From Mesorhizobium sp. Pch-S (lineage in GTDB: Bacteria; Pseudomonadota; Alphaproteobacteria; Rhizobiales; Rhizobiaceae), in assembly GCF_004136315.1 (NCBI RefSeq), contig NZ_CP029562.1, forward strand, positions 558,001 to 622,000: DNA of 64,000 nucleotides. The letters are read 5' to 3'. The position numbers and the translations under genes were made by a program. Shown one piece after another: positions 8,875 to 16,611 of the stretch. Within the stretch, counting starts at the first letter, position 1. Each line of letters begins with the position of its first letter. The notes under the pieces are model-generated. The model did no database searches, was not told where the DNA came from, and was given only the letters and a program-made list of their open reading frames with translations.

Positions 8875-9714
8875 TCAATACGGCGTATCGCCGCCATCGG
8901 TGTTGATGGACTGGCCGCGAATGATCATGGCGTCGTCGCTGAGCAGGAACGAGATCGTCCTGGCCACTTCGACCGGATCGATGTGCCGGCGCAGTTGCGA
9001 ACTGATGAGCTGCTCGAACACGTCGTCGGGAGCCTGCTTGACCAGGTCGCCATAAGCGACGGCGACTTCGCGAAGCATGTCGGTAGCCATGCCGCCCGGA
9101 CAGACACAGTTCACATTGATGTCGTTGGGGGCGAGCACTTCCGACAGCACCCGCGTGAAATTGATCATCGCTGCCTTACTGGCGCTGTAAGCGAGCGACT
9201 GGGTGTGGCCTTTCTTGCCGGCCTCCGACGCGACATTCACGATCGCGCCCCTGATGCCCTTGGCGATCATCGCCTTGGCGACGAGACGTGACGCTTCGAA
9301 GGCGCCGAAGACGTTGATGGCGAAGACACGCTCCCAGTCGGTCCAGGGCGTTTCAAGCGGGTCGACGTGACGGACGATGGCTGCACAGTTCACAAGGCCG
9401 TCGATGCCGCCAAGACGCTGCTCGGCCTGATCGATCGCGGCCGCGATCGAGGCGGCATTGCCGAGGTCGACCACGACAGCGCTGGTGTTGCCACCGTCCT
9501 TGTTGAGGTCCGCGATCGCTTCGTTCAGCGCCTGTTCGCGCACGTCGCCGATGACCACCGAGGCGCCTTCGGCCGCCAGCAATGCAGCTGCAGCCTTGCC
9601 GGCACCACCTGCACCGCCAAGAACGAGATAACGTTTGTCTGCGTGTGACCGTACCGGCGCAACCTGACGCACGGCCAGCGGGCGATGTTCGCCCCTGGTG
9701 GCAAAAGAGCCCAT
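8875..9714 (-). CDS. SDR-family NAD(P)-dependent oxidoreductase
   Basis: This is a short-chain dehydrogenase of 279 residues. It has a glycine-rich nucleotide site (LGGAGGAGK, residues 32-40), an NCAA motif near 109-112, the catalytic Ser about 163 and the YxxxK pair Y176/K180. A modified TGxxxGxG (Gly-Gly-Ala) replaces the usual Thr-Gly. Asp at the end of strand 2 (IGDVRE) suggests NAD+ preference. The start ATG at 9714 follows GGAGGAGAT closely. It is the first gene of the minus-strand catabolic operon and is divergent from the MocR regulator, with the 22-bp operator candidate between them. It probably oxidises a hydroxyl group of the pathway substrate (inference). Confidence 0.92.
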   Translation of the reverse strand: MGSFATRGEHRPLAVRQVAPVRSHADKRYLVLGGAGGAGKAAAALLAAEGASVVIGDVREQALNEAIADLNKDGGNTSAVVVDLGNAASIAAAIDQAEQRLGGIDGLVNCAAIVRHVDPLETPWTDWERVFAINVFGAFEASRLVAKAMIAKGIRGAIVNVASEAGKKGHTQSLAYSASKAAMINFTRVLSEVLAPNDINVNCVCPGGMATDMLREVAVAYGDLVKQAPDDVFEQLISSQLRRHIDPVEVARTISFLLSDDAMIIRGQSINTDGGDTPY

Positions 9715-9799
9715 ATCTCCTCCCCTTGGACCTCCAGATCGAGGTCTCTTATCCGTTTTCCCGAAAGTGAAATTGCTCTACTGGGCGGCATCTGGCAAA

Positions 9800-9821
9800 G
9801 TCCACTTGTCGAGAAGTGGAC
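9800..9821. promoter_or_regulatory. Candidate MocR operator, copy 1 (22-bp inverted repeat)
   Basis: GTCCACTT (9800-9807) and its exact complement AAGTGGAC (9814-9821) are separated by six bases whose central four are TCGA, also self-complementary. It ends five bases before the MocR start codon and lies 86 bp upstream of the divergent SDR start. The same arms and spacing recur at 11682-11703 in the other divergent promoter of this locus. This is well placed for autoregulation and control of the SDR operon. Confidence 0.75.
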
Positions 9822-9826
9822 CACGT

Positions 9827-11236
9827 ATGAACAGGATTTCACCCGCGCGCATCAGCCGGCTCATCGGCGGCTGGCAAACGACGGAAGGCAAGGTCACCCA
9901 GCAGCTCAGCCTGGCGATCGGCCGGCTGATCACGGCGAGGGAGCTGCCGGCCGGCGCCCTGATGCCGTCGGAACGGACACTGGCAACCGCCCTGGCGGTC
10001 AGCCGCGGGTCCGTCGTTGCTGCCTACGCGTCACTGCGCGATGCCGGCGTGCTCGACAGCCGCCATGGCAGCGGTCACCGCATCATCGCGTCGGCCAATG
10101 CACCCGGCGTCGCGCACACACGTCTTGCCGGCGAGATGCAGGCGCTGCCGGAAGACATCGACATGACCAGCGGCGCATTGCCGCCATCACCCATCCTGAC
10201 CGAGGCGCTGGCGGCGTTGCGCGGTGCCGATCTGGCGAGTGTTGCTTCCGGCCTCGGCTACGATGCGTCGGGGTTGCCGGCACTGCGCTGGGCCGTCGCG
10301 CGCTATTATACCGACCTGGGTTTGCCCACCCATTCCGACAACATCCTTATCACCAGCGGCGCGCAGCAGGCGGTGTGGCTGCTGGCCAATGCCCTGCTCG
10401 ATGCGTCGGATGCCGTTGTCGTCGAAGATCCCGCCTATCGCGGCTCGCTGGAGGTCTTTCGCCGCCGTAACGCCAGGATCGTGCCGGTCGGCATCAGCGC
10501 CCATGGCCTGGACATGGAACAGCTTGAAAAGGCGCTCAGGAACCGGCCGAAGCTGCTTTACCTTTTCCCGGAAGTGCACAATCCGACGGGACGATCTCTG
10601 GACGACGCAAGCCGCCGCGAGCTTGTCGATCTGCTCGACCGCTATCCGACATTCCTTGTCGAGGATGGTGCGCAGAATGAACTGTCGACGATCGCCAGCG
10701 CCACACCGCGGCCGATCGCCGGGCAGACAAAATCCGACCAGATCGCCACCATCGGCACGCTCTCGAAACTGTTCTGGGGCGGCATCCGCATCGGCTGGAT
10801 CCGCGCGAACCCGCCAATGATAAAACGGCTGGCAAGCTTCAAGGCGGTCAACGATCTCGGCTGCTCGATGTTCGACCAGCACCTTGCCGTGGGCCTGCTC
10901 GAAAACATCCAGGCGGCGCGGACGTATCGGCACAAGGAGATCAGCAGCCATCTCAAGGTCGCGGAAGACCTGATTTCCGAACGGGCTCAAAGCCGATGGC
11001 ATTGGTCGCAACCGGCCGGCGGCACGGCCATGTGGATCCACATGCCCGGTGTCGACACGGTGTCGCTGTGCCAGGAGGCACAGCGACACCGACTCCTGCT
11101 GTCTGCCGGGCCGGGCTATTCAGCGCAGGAGAATTTCGGCGACTTCATTCGCCTGCCCTTCGTGCGCCCGGCCGCGACAATGCAGTTCGCGATCGAAACG
11201 ATTTCCGAATTGGCACAGCGAAGGACAGCAGCCTAA
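9827..11236 (+). CDS. MocR/GabR-type transcriptional regulator (GntR DNA-binding domain fused to aminotransferase fold)
   Basis: The 469-residue protein has an N-terminal winged helix (LITARELPAGALMPSERTLATALAVSRGSVVAAYASL, residues about 35-75). A class I/II aminotransferase-like domain follows, in which LITSGAQQAVWLL, FPEVHNPTGRSLDD and TLSKLFWGGIRIGWI can be seen. Lys314 in TLSK is the expected PLP lysine. Such proteins sense a PLP- or amine-related ligand and control neighbouring metabolic genes. ATG at 9827 gives the usual length; an upstream start would run through the operator candidate. It is divergent from the SDR operon, and the palindrome overlapping its leader suggests autoregulation. 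Confidence 0.9.
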   Translation: MNRISPARISRLIGGWQTTEGKVTQQLSLAIGRLITARELPAGALMPSERTLATALAVSRGSVVAAYASLRDAGVLDSRHGSGHRIIASANAPGVAHTRLAGEMQALPEDIDMTSGALPPSPILTEALAALRGADLASVASGLGYDASGLPALRWAVARYYTDLGLPTHSDNILITSGAQQAVWLLANALLDASDAVVVEDPAYRGSLEVFRRRNARIVPVGISAHGLDMEQLEKALRNRPKLLYLFPEVHNPTGRSLDDASRRELVDLLDRYPTFLVEDGAQNELSTIASATPRPIAGQTKSDQIATIGTLSKLFWGGIRIGWIRANPPMIKRLASFKAVNDLGCSMFDQHLAVGLLENIQAARTYRHKEISSHLKVAEDLISERAQSRWHWSQPAGGTAMWIHMPGVDTVSLCQEAQRHRLLLSAGPGYSAQENFGDFIRLPFVRPAATMQFAIETISELAQRRTAA

Positions 11237-11251
11237 AGAGGCAGGCTTGGC

Positions 11252-11623
11252 CTACTGTTCCAGATTGACGTAGGATTCCGGGAAGAACCGCGGCGTGCAC
11301 AGGCAATAGAATTCCAGGTCGACCGAACCGGTATTTTCGATGCGTTGCGGCGCCTGTGCCGGAATGACCGCCTGATCGCCCACCATCAGCTTGCGCTTGA
11401 CGCCGTTGACCTCAAGTATGCCTTCGCCCTGCCGAACGATGTAGCGCTCGATCACACCGGTGAGGCTGTGCAGTTGCGTGGTCACGCCAACTTCGACACG
11501 CGCGACAGCTAGTGAGGCTTCCGGGGACGCTTCGGTGTTGTGCAGCTCAGTGATGTAGCAGCGCTCGTCGGTCCAGAACTCGCCCTTGTTGTTGGCGACA
11601 ACGATCTTGTGATCTTCAGCCAC
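11252..11623 (-). CDS. Cupin-domain protein
   Basis: This 123-residue single-domain cupin has metal-site motif 1 degenerate (TTQLHSLTGVIERYIVRQGEG) and motif 2 as GDQAVIPAQAPQRIENTG, so metal binding is uncertain. Such small cupins are isomerases, dioxygenases or ligand-binding proteins. The start is decided by GGGAGG six bases before GTG at 11623; a TTG at 11680 would extend the protein with no ribosome site and run up to the operator palindrome. It converges on the MocR gene and is divergent from the luciferase-like monooxygenase. It is probably part of the same regulon. Confidence 0.85.
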   Translation of the reverse strand: MAEDHKIVVANNKGEFWTDERCYITELHNTEASPEASLAVARVEVGVTTQLHSLTGVIERYIVRQGEGILEVNGVKRKLMVGDQAVIPAQAPQRIENTGSVDLEFYCLCTPRFFPESYVNLEQ

Positions 11624-11681
11624 GATTTTCCTCCCGCTTGTTGGCAGGGCGAAGGAACCGATCAGCCTGGCGGTCCGCAAG

Positions 11682-11703
11682 GTCCACTTTGCGGGAAGTG
11701 GTC
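11682..11703. promoter_or_regulatory. Candidate MocR operator, copy 2 (22-bp inverted repeat)
   Basis: GTCCACTT (11682-11689) and AAGTGGTC (11696-11703) are separated by six bases. One arm position differs from copy 1. It lies 59 bp upstream of the cupin GTG start and 79 bp upstream of the monooxygenase ATG, so it can serve both divergent genes. Confidence 0.75.
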
Positions 11704-11781
11704 CGATTGTCGCCGCCGCAGCGACAGTGCGTTGCCATGCCTTCCATTGAAGCCCGAAGTCGATGTGCTACATCCTTGACC

Positions 11782-12801
11782 ATGAAAAACATCGGCTTTC
11801 TCTCCTTCGGCCATTGGTCGCCCTCGCCGCAATCGCAGACGCGCTCGGCGTCGGATGCGCTCCTGCAATCCATCGATCTTGCCGTTGCCGCCGAGGAACT
11901 CGGCGCGGACGGCGCCTATTTCCGCGTGCATCATTTCGCGCGCCAGCTGGGCTCGCCGTTTCCGCTGCTCGCGGCAGTCGGGGCCAGGACGAGCCGCATC
12001 GAAATCGGCACGGCCGTCATCGACATGCGCTATGAGAACCCGCTCTACATGGCCGAGGATGCCGGCGCTGCCGACCTTATCGCCGGCGGACGTCTGCAGC
12101 TTGGCATCAGCCGTGGCTCACCAGAGCAGGTGATCGATGGCTGGCGCTATTTCGGCTACGCGCCGCCGGAAGGCCAGAGCGATGCCGACATGGCAAGGCG
12201 CCATGCCGAAGTCTTCCTCGACGTGATCAAGGGCCAGGGGTTCGCTCAACCCAACCCGCGGCCGATGTTTCCCAACCCACCCGGCATGTTGCGCCTGGAG
12301 CCGTTCTCCGAAGGGCTGCGGGACAGGATTTGGTGGGGTGCGGCCACAAACGCCACGGCGGAGTGGGCGGCCAAGCTCGGCATGAACCTGCAGAGCTCGA
12401 CGCTGAAATTCGACGAGAGCGGCAAGCCGCTGCACATTCAGCAGGCCGAACAGATCCGTGCCTTCCGTGCCGCCTGGAAAGAGGCTGGTCACAAGCGCGA
12501 GCCGCGCGTCTCGGTCAGCCGCAGCATCTTCGCACTGGTCGATGACCGCGACCGCGCCTATTTCGGCGGCAGCGACAGCCAGGATCACTTCGGCTACATC
12601 GAGGCGGATACGCGAGCGGTATTCGGCCGGACCTATGCGGCGGAACCGGATGTGCTGATCGAGCAACTAAAGCAGGATGACGCTATCACCGAAGCCGACA
12701 CGCTGCTGCTGACCGTGCCCAACCAGCTCGGCGTCGACTACAACGCCCATGTCATCGAGTCGATCGTCAAGCATGTCGCCCCGGCACTTGGCTGGCGCTA
12801 G
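11782..12801 (+). CDS. LLM-class flavin-dependent monooxygenase (bacterial-luciferase-like)
   Basis: This 339-residue protein of the luciferase-like TIM-barrel family uses reduced flavin and O2 to oxidise a small organic substrate. The start MKNIGFLSFGHW and the stretches ELGADGAYFRVHHFARQLGSPFPLLAAVGARTS, IEIGTAVIDMRYENPLYMAED and GRLQLGISRGSPEQV are characteristic. ATG at 11782 matches the family N terminus. It shares a divergent promoter and operator candidate with the cupin gene. A palindromic hairpin follows its stop. The neighbouring ABC importer, SDR and GMC genes suggest a catabolic step; the substrate is unknown. Confidence 0.9.
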   Translation: MKNIGFLSFGHWSPSPQSQTRSASDALLQSIDLAVAAEELGADGAYFRVHHFARQLGSPFPLLAAVGARTSRIEIGTAVIDMRYENPLYMAEDAGAADLIAGGRLQLGISRGSPEQVIDGWRYFGYAPPEGQSDADMARRHAEVFLDVIKGQGFAQPNPRPMFPNPPGMLRLEPFSEGLRDRIWWGAATNATAEWAAKLGMNLQSSTLKFDESGKPLHIQQAEQIRAFRAAWKEAGHKREPRVSVSRSIFALVDDRDRAYFGGSDSQDHFGYIEADTRAVFGRTYAAEPDVLIEQLKQDDAITEADTLLLTVPNQLGVDYNAHVIESIVKHVAPALGWR

Positions 12802-12802
12802 A

Positions 12803-12902
12803 GCATTTTGTCGCCAAGTGGAATCACTTGGCGTTACAAAAATGCGGCGAAAACAAAACTTAGAGCGTTTCCGCGTTTCCGTGAAAAACGGAAGCGCTCT
12901 AA
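12803..12902. repeat. Dispersed two-module palindromic repeat, copy A; first module serves as a terminator candidate
   Basis: Two hairpins lie back to back between convergent genes. The first has arms CGCCAAGTG/CACTTGGCG with loop GAAT at 12812-12833. The second is the GAGCG-TTTCCG stem at 12860-12902, ending in GCGCTCTAA. The second module is shared with the copies near 16.5 and 23.7 kb. By position the pair can end transcription of the monooxygenase gene (plus) and the sugar ABC operon (minus). Confidence 0.8.
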
Positions 12903-12918
12903 TCGAAACTGACAGCGT

Positions 12919-13920
12919 TCACCGCGGTGAGCGCCCGTTCATCAACTTGGCCTGCAGGATAACGACGACCAGCAGGAAGGCGCCCCTGATGACCGATTGC
13001 CAGTAGGCAGACAGGGATATGACGCCGAGTCCATTCTCGAAGTTGAGAATGTTGAAGACCATGGCGAGCAGGATGGCGCCTGCCAGCGTCGCACCGACGG
13101 AGCCAACCCCGCCGGACAACAGCGTGCCGCCGACGACGACCGATGAGATCGCGAACAGCTCCCAGCCCACGCCCTCGGTCGGCTGGCCAGCTCCGAACTG
13201 CGCCGCCAGGATGACGCCTGCCAGTCCGGCAAGAAGGCCGGAAGTCCCGTAGACACCAAGCAGCGTTCGCCCGACTTTCAGCCCCATCAGTTTCGCGGTC
13301 GCCTCGCCGTCGCCAACGGCCAGAATGCGCCGGCCGACCGGATGCCGCTCCAGCGCGACCCAGCCCAGTACATAGCAGGCGATGGCGATCCAGGCCGGGA
13401 TCGGAAAGCCGAGAAAATCGTCCTGGCCAATCGAGATGAAGGCGGTGTCATAGGAAACGGAGACCGACTGATTGCCGGAGAGCAGCAAGGCCGTGCCGTA
13501 GGTGGCCAGCATGGCCGCCAAAGTGGCGATGAAGGGCTGGATGCGCAGCCGCGTGACGACCAGCCCGTTGATGATGCCGACGGCAAGCCCCGCAGCCAGT
13601 CCGCCCAGCAGTCCGGGCAGCCAGCCATAAGGCGACAGCAATGCTGCGACCACGCTGGTCATCGCCGCCGTGCCGCCTACCGACAGGTCGATGCCGCCGG
13701 TCATGATCACCAGTGCCATGCCGAGCGCGATCAGCATGAACATAGAGTTGTAGCGCAGGAACGAGAGGATGTTGTAGCTCGACAGGAAGTTGTCGTAGCG
13801 CAACGCTGCGAAGATCAGCAAAGCGAACACGACCGTGATCACGCACAGCCGCGCGAGCTGAAGATTGGAACGCGGGATGAGCGCCGCGACGACATTCGAG
13901 CGCGAGGTTTCCTGCATCAT
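12919..13920 (-). CDS. Sugar ABC transporter permease (RbsC/YjfF-like), second of two
   Basis: This 333-residue inner-membrane permease has about ten hydrophobic segments and the family hallmarks MALVIMTGGIDLSVGGTAAMTSV, NGLVVTRLRIQPFIATLAAM, LAVGDGEATAKLMGLKVGR and VVVGGTLLSGGVGSVGATLAG. It is the last gene of a four-gene importer operon and overlaps the preceding permease gene by four bases. Paired non-identical permeases next to a YtfQ-like receptor resemble the galactofuranose system ytfQRT-yjfF. Confidence 0.95.
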   Translation of the reverse strand: MMQETSRSNVVAALIPRSNLQLARLCVITVVFALLIFAALRYDNFLSSYNILSFLRYNSMFMLIALGMALVIMTGGIDLSVGGTAAMTSVVAALLSPYGWLPGLLGGLAAGLAVGIINGLVVTRLRIQPFIATLAAMLATYGTALLLSGNQSVSVSYDTAFISIGQDDFLGFPIPAWIAIACYVLGWVALERHPVGRRILAVGDGEATAKLMGLKVGRTLLGVYGTSGLLAGLAGVILAAQFGAGQPTEGVGWELFAISSVVVGGTLLSGGVGSVGATLAGAILLAMVFNILNFENGLGVISLSAYWQSVIRGAFLLVVVILQAKLMNGRSPR

Positions 13921-14912
13921 GTCCGGTCCGCGCTTTGCTGGATGTAGACAGCTGCCACGATAAGCCCGGCCTTGACGACGAGCGCCGCGGCATCCGGCAC
14001 ACCATTAGCAAGCAAGGTATAACGGACGAGCTGGATGACGCAGGCACCGAGCAATGTGCCGATGATGTTTGCCCTGCCGCCGGTCAGCAGCGTGCCGCCG
14101 ACAGCGACCGCCGCGATGGCGTCGAGTTCCATGCCGAGCCCAACCAGATTGGCGTCACTCGCCGAATTCCGGGCCACGACGATAAGCCCGGCGAGACCGG
14201 CCAGAACACCGCTGATGACATAGACGAAACGCTTCACGCGCTTTGCCGGAATGCCCGACAGCCGTGCCGCCTTTTCGTTGCCGCCGACAGCCAGGATCTG
14301 CCGCCCGAGCGCGGTTCCCTTGATCAGGAAGGCTGCCGCAGCCACCACCACGATCATGATCAGCACCTGCGTCGGGATGCCGAACACATGCCCGAGCGCC
14401 ACGAACTGGAAAGCCTCGTTCTTGAAAACCTGCAGATTGCCGTTGGTCATCACCTGCGCGATGCCCCGCCCCGCGGTGAACAGCACCAGCGTCGCCACGA
14501 TCGGCTGGATCGAATAGTGGGTGACGAGGAAGCCGTTGAACCAGCCGAGCAGCCCCGCCACGACGAGCGGCACGATGAAGGCCAACGGCAGAACCAGCAG
14601 CGGGTTCGCGGTTGGCGCGAGCGCACCCATCAGGATCATTGGCGCGAGCGCACCGGAAATCGCCATCAGTGAGCCGACCGAGAGATCGATGCCACCTGTG
14701 GCGATCACCAAAGTCATGCCGACCGCGACGATGACAATCGTCGCAACCTGGGTCAGGTTCACATTGAGCGTCTGAAGCGACAGGAAGTTCGGCGTGGCGA
14801 TGACGTTGAAGGCAATCAAAAGCAGGAATGCCAGCAAGGTGCCGTAGCGGCTGAGCCATGCGGCAAGGTTGAAGCGCCTGCTCGAGCCGGTCGTCTCTTC
14901 CGCAACGGTCAT
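13917..14912 (-). CDS. Sugar ABC transporter permease (RbsC/YtfT-like), first of two
   Basis: This 331-residue permease is related to its downstream partner. It has VGMTLVIATGGIDLSVGSLMA, NGFLVTHYSIQPIVATL, LAVGGNEKAARLSGIPAKRVK and AVAVGGTLLTGGRANIIGTLLGA, which form the membrane core and ATPase-coupling loop. Its start and stop both overlap neighbours by four bases, indicating tight co-translation with the ATPase and second permease. Confidence 0.95.
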   Translation of the reverse strand: MTVAEETTGSSRRFNLAAWLSRYGTLLAFLLLIAFNVIATPNFLSLQTLNVNLTQVATIVIVAVGMTLVIATGGIDLSVGSLMAISGALAPMILMGALAPTANPLLVLPLAFIVPLVVAGLLGWFNGFLVTHYSIQPIVATLVLFTAGRGIAQVMTNGNLQVFKNEAFQFVALGHVFGIPTQVLIMIVVVAAAAFLIKGTALGRQILAVGGNEKAARLSGIPAKRVKRFVYVISGVLAGLAGLIVVARNSASDANLVGLGMELDAIAAVAVGGTLLTGGRANIIGTLLGACVIQLVRYTLLANGVPDAAALVVKAGLIVAAVYIQQSADRT

Positions 14913-16405
14913 GCCGGCACCTCCTGATGCGCCATGGCGGCCAGGAGATTGGCCTCGGTGATGTCCTCGGAGGCCAGCCGGCGGACAGAGAGGCCGTCAC
15001 TCAGCACCGTGACATGATCGGCGGCAGCAATCAGTTCCTCGAGTTCGGAAGAAATCATCAACACGCTCAAGCCCTCGTCCGCCTGGCTTCGCAGCAGTTT
15101 CAGAATCTCTGCCTTGGCACCAACATCGATGCCACGTGTCGGCTCGTCGACGATCAGCAGGCGTGGGTTCATGCAGAGCCAGCGCGCCAGCAACACCTTC
15201 TGCTGGTTGCCGCCGGACAGTTCGCGGATCGGCTGCTCAGGCGAGGAACATTTGACGCCAAGTGCCGCAATATATTTCTCGACGATCGCACGCTGGGCGA
15301 CCTTGTCTACGATGCCGGCCCTTTGCAGCTTCGGCAGGATGGCGAGTGTCATGTTTTCGCGCACGCTCATCTCCGGCACGATGCCTTCGATCTTGCGGTC
15401 TTCGGAAACGAAACCCATGCCGTCGGCGATCGCATCGGCGGGAGTGGTATAGTTGGTCTCGCGCCCGTCGACCCTCACGGTACCCCGCTCCTTGCGGTCG
15501 GCGGCATAGATCAATCGCGCGGTTTCGGTGCGGCCGGCGCCGAGCAAACCTGCCAGGCCGGCGATCTCGCCCTTGCCTATGCTGAGCGAGACATCGCGCA
15601 CCCGAACACCGGCGCCCAGGCTCTCGACGCCGACGAGCACTGCCCCTTCGCTGTCGCCATGCGCGCGTTTCTTGGCGGTGAATGCGGCCAGTTCCTTGCC
15701 GAGCATGGTCCTGACCAATTCGACCTTGGAAATATCCTTCATCGGGCTGACCGCCACGGTGCGGCCATCGCGCATGATGGTGACGCGGTCGCAGATGGCG
15801 AACAGCTCGTCCAGCCGATGGCTGATGAAGATGGCCGCGACACCGTCGGCCTTCAGGGTCCGGATGGTTTCGAACAACACGGCGACCTCGCGCTCGTCGA
15901 GCGAGGATGTCGGCTCGTCGAGGATGAGGAGCCGCGCATTCTGGGTGACCCCACGCGCAATCGCGACCATCTGGCGGGTTGCGGCTTCGAAATCCTGCAA
16001 CGGCCGGTTCACGTCGATGTCGAGCTTGAAACGCCGCAGTACCGCCCTGGCATCGGCCTGCATCCTGCCACGATCGACCAAGCCAAAACGACGCGGTTCA
16101 CGGCCAAGAAAAATGTTCTCCGCCACGGTACGGTTGGGCGCGAGATTGATCTCCTGGTAGATGGTGGCGATGCCGCCGGCCTGGCTTTCGGCCGTGGATC
16201 CGAACCGAATTTCCCTGCCCTGGAATTCTATCCTGCCGGCATCGTGTGAATAGGCACCGGTCAGGATCTTGATCAGCGTCGACTTGCCGGCACCATTCTG
16301 GCCGATCAGCGCCATGGTTTCGCCCGGCTCGACCTGAAGCGAAGCATCGTAAAGAACGCGGACATCACCGAAGCTCTTGTTGATGTCCGTCATCGACAAC
16401 AGCAT
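14909..16405 (-). CDS. Sugar ABC transporter ATP-binding protein (RbsA/MglA type, two ATPase domains)
   Basis: The protein has two nucleotide-binding domains in 498 residues. Domain one has Walker A GQNGAGKST and Walker B LLILDEPTSSLDE. Domain two has a degenerate Walker A (GLLGAGRTE) but an intact signature (LSGGNQQKVLLARWL) and LLIVDEPTRGIDVGAK. This is the normal arrangement in ribose/galactose importers. The start ATG at 16405 follows GGGAGG with proper spacing; a longer frame is open upstream but lacks a ribosome site. A palindromic repeat element separates it from the binding-protein gene. Confidence 0.95.
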   Translation of the reverse strand: MLLSMTDINKSFGDVRVLYDASLQVEPGETMALIGQNGAGKSTLIKILTGAYSHDAGRIEFQGREIRFGSTAESQAGGIATIYQEINLAPNRTVAENIFLGREPRRFGLVDRGRMQADARAVLRRFKLDIDVNRPLQDFEAATRQMVAIARGVTQNARLLILDEPTSSLDEREVAVLFETIRTLKADGVAAIFISHRLDELFAICDRVTIMRDGRTVAVSPMKDISKVELVRTMLGKELAAFTAKKRAHGDSEGAVLVGVESLGAGVRVRDVSLSIGKGEIAGLAGLLGAGRTETARLIYAADRKERGTVRVDGRETNYTTPADAIADGMGFVSEDRKIEGIVPEMSVRENMTLAILPKLQRAGIVDKVAQRAIVEKYIAALGVKCSSPEQPIRELSGGNQQKVLLARWLCMNPRLLIVDEPTRGIDVGAKAEILKLLRSQADEGLSVLMISSELEELIAAADHVTVLSDGLSVRRLASEDITEANLLAAMAHQEVPA

Positions 16406-16477
16406 CGCAAATCCTCCCTTGGCGATGGTTCCTACACTCAACCCGGAATGCGCAAAAGAAAAGCGGTCGAAACGTCT

Positions 16478-16575
16478 CCAGAGCGTTTCCGATTTCTCGG
16501 AAACGTGGAAACGCTCTGGTTTTTTGTTTACGCAATTCTAGACGCAAAACCGCTGCGCACTTTTGCTAGAATTGC
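16478..16575. repeat. Dispersed two-module palindromic repeat, copy B (inverted orientation)
   Basis: Read on the minus strand it is full length. A GCAATTCTAG/CTAGAATTGC stem (plus-strand 16532-16541 with 16566-16575) is joined to a CCAGAGCGTTTCC/GGAAACGCTCTGG stem (16478-16519). It lies within the sugar ABC operon, between the binding-protein gene and the ATPase gene, where it could stabilise the upstream mRNA and lower expression of the membrane components. The same two modules occur at copy C. Confidence 0.85.
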
Positions 16576-16611
16576 TGCTGCAACGCTCCGACCGCAGGTG
16601 GGGGAGAACGA

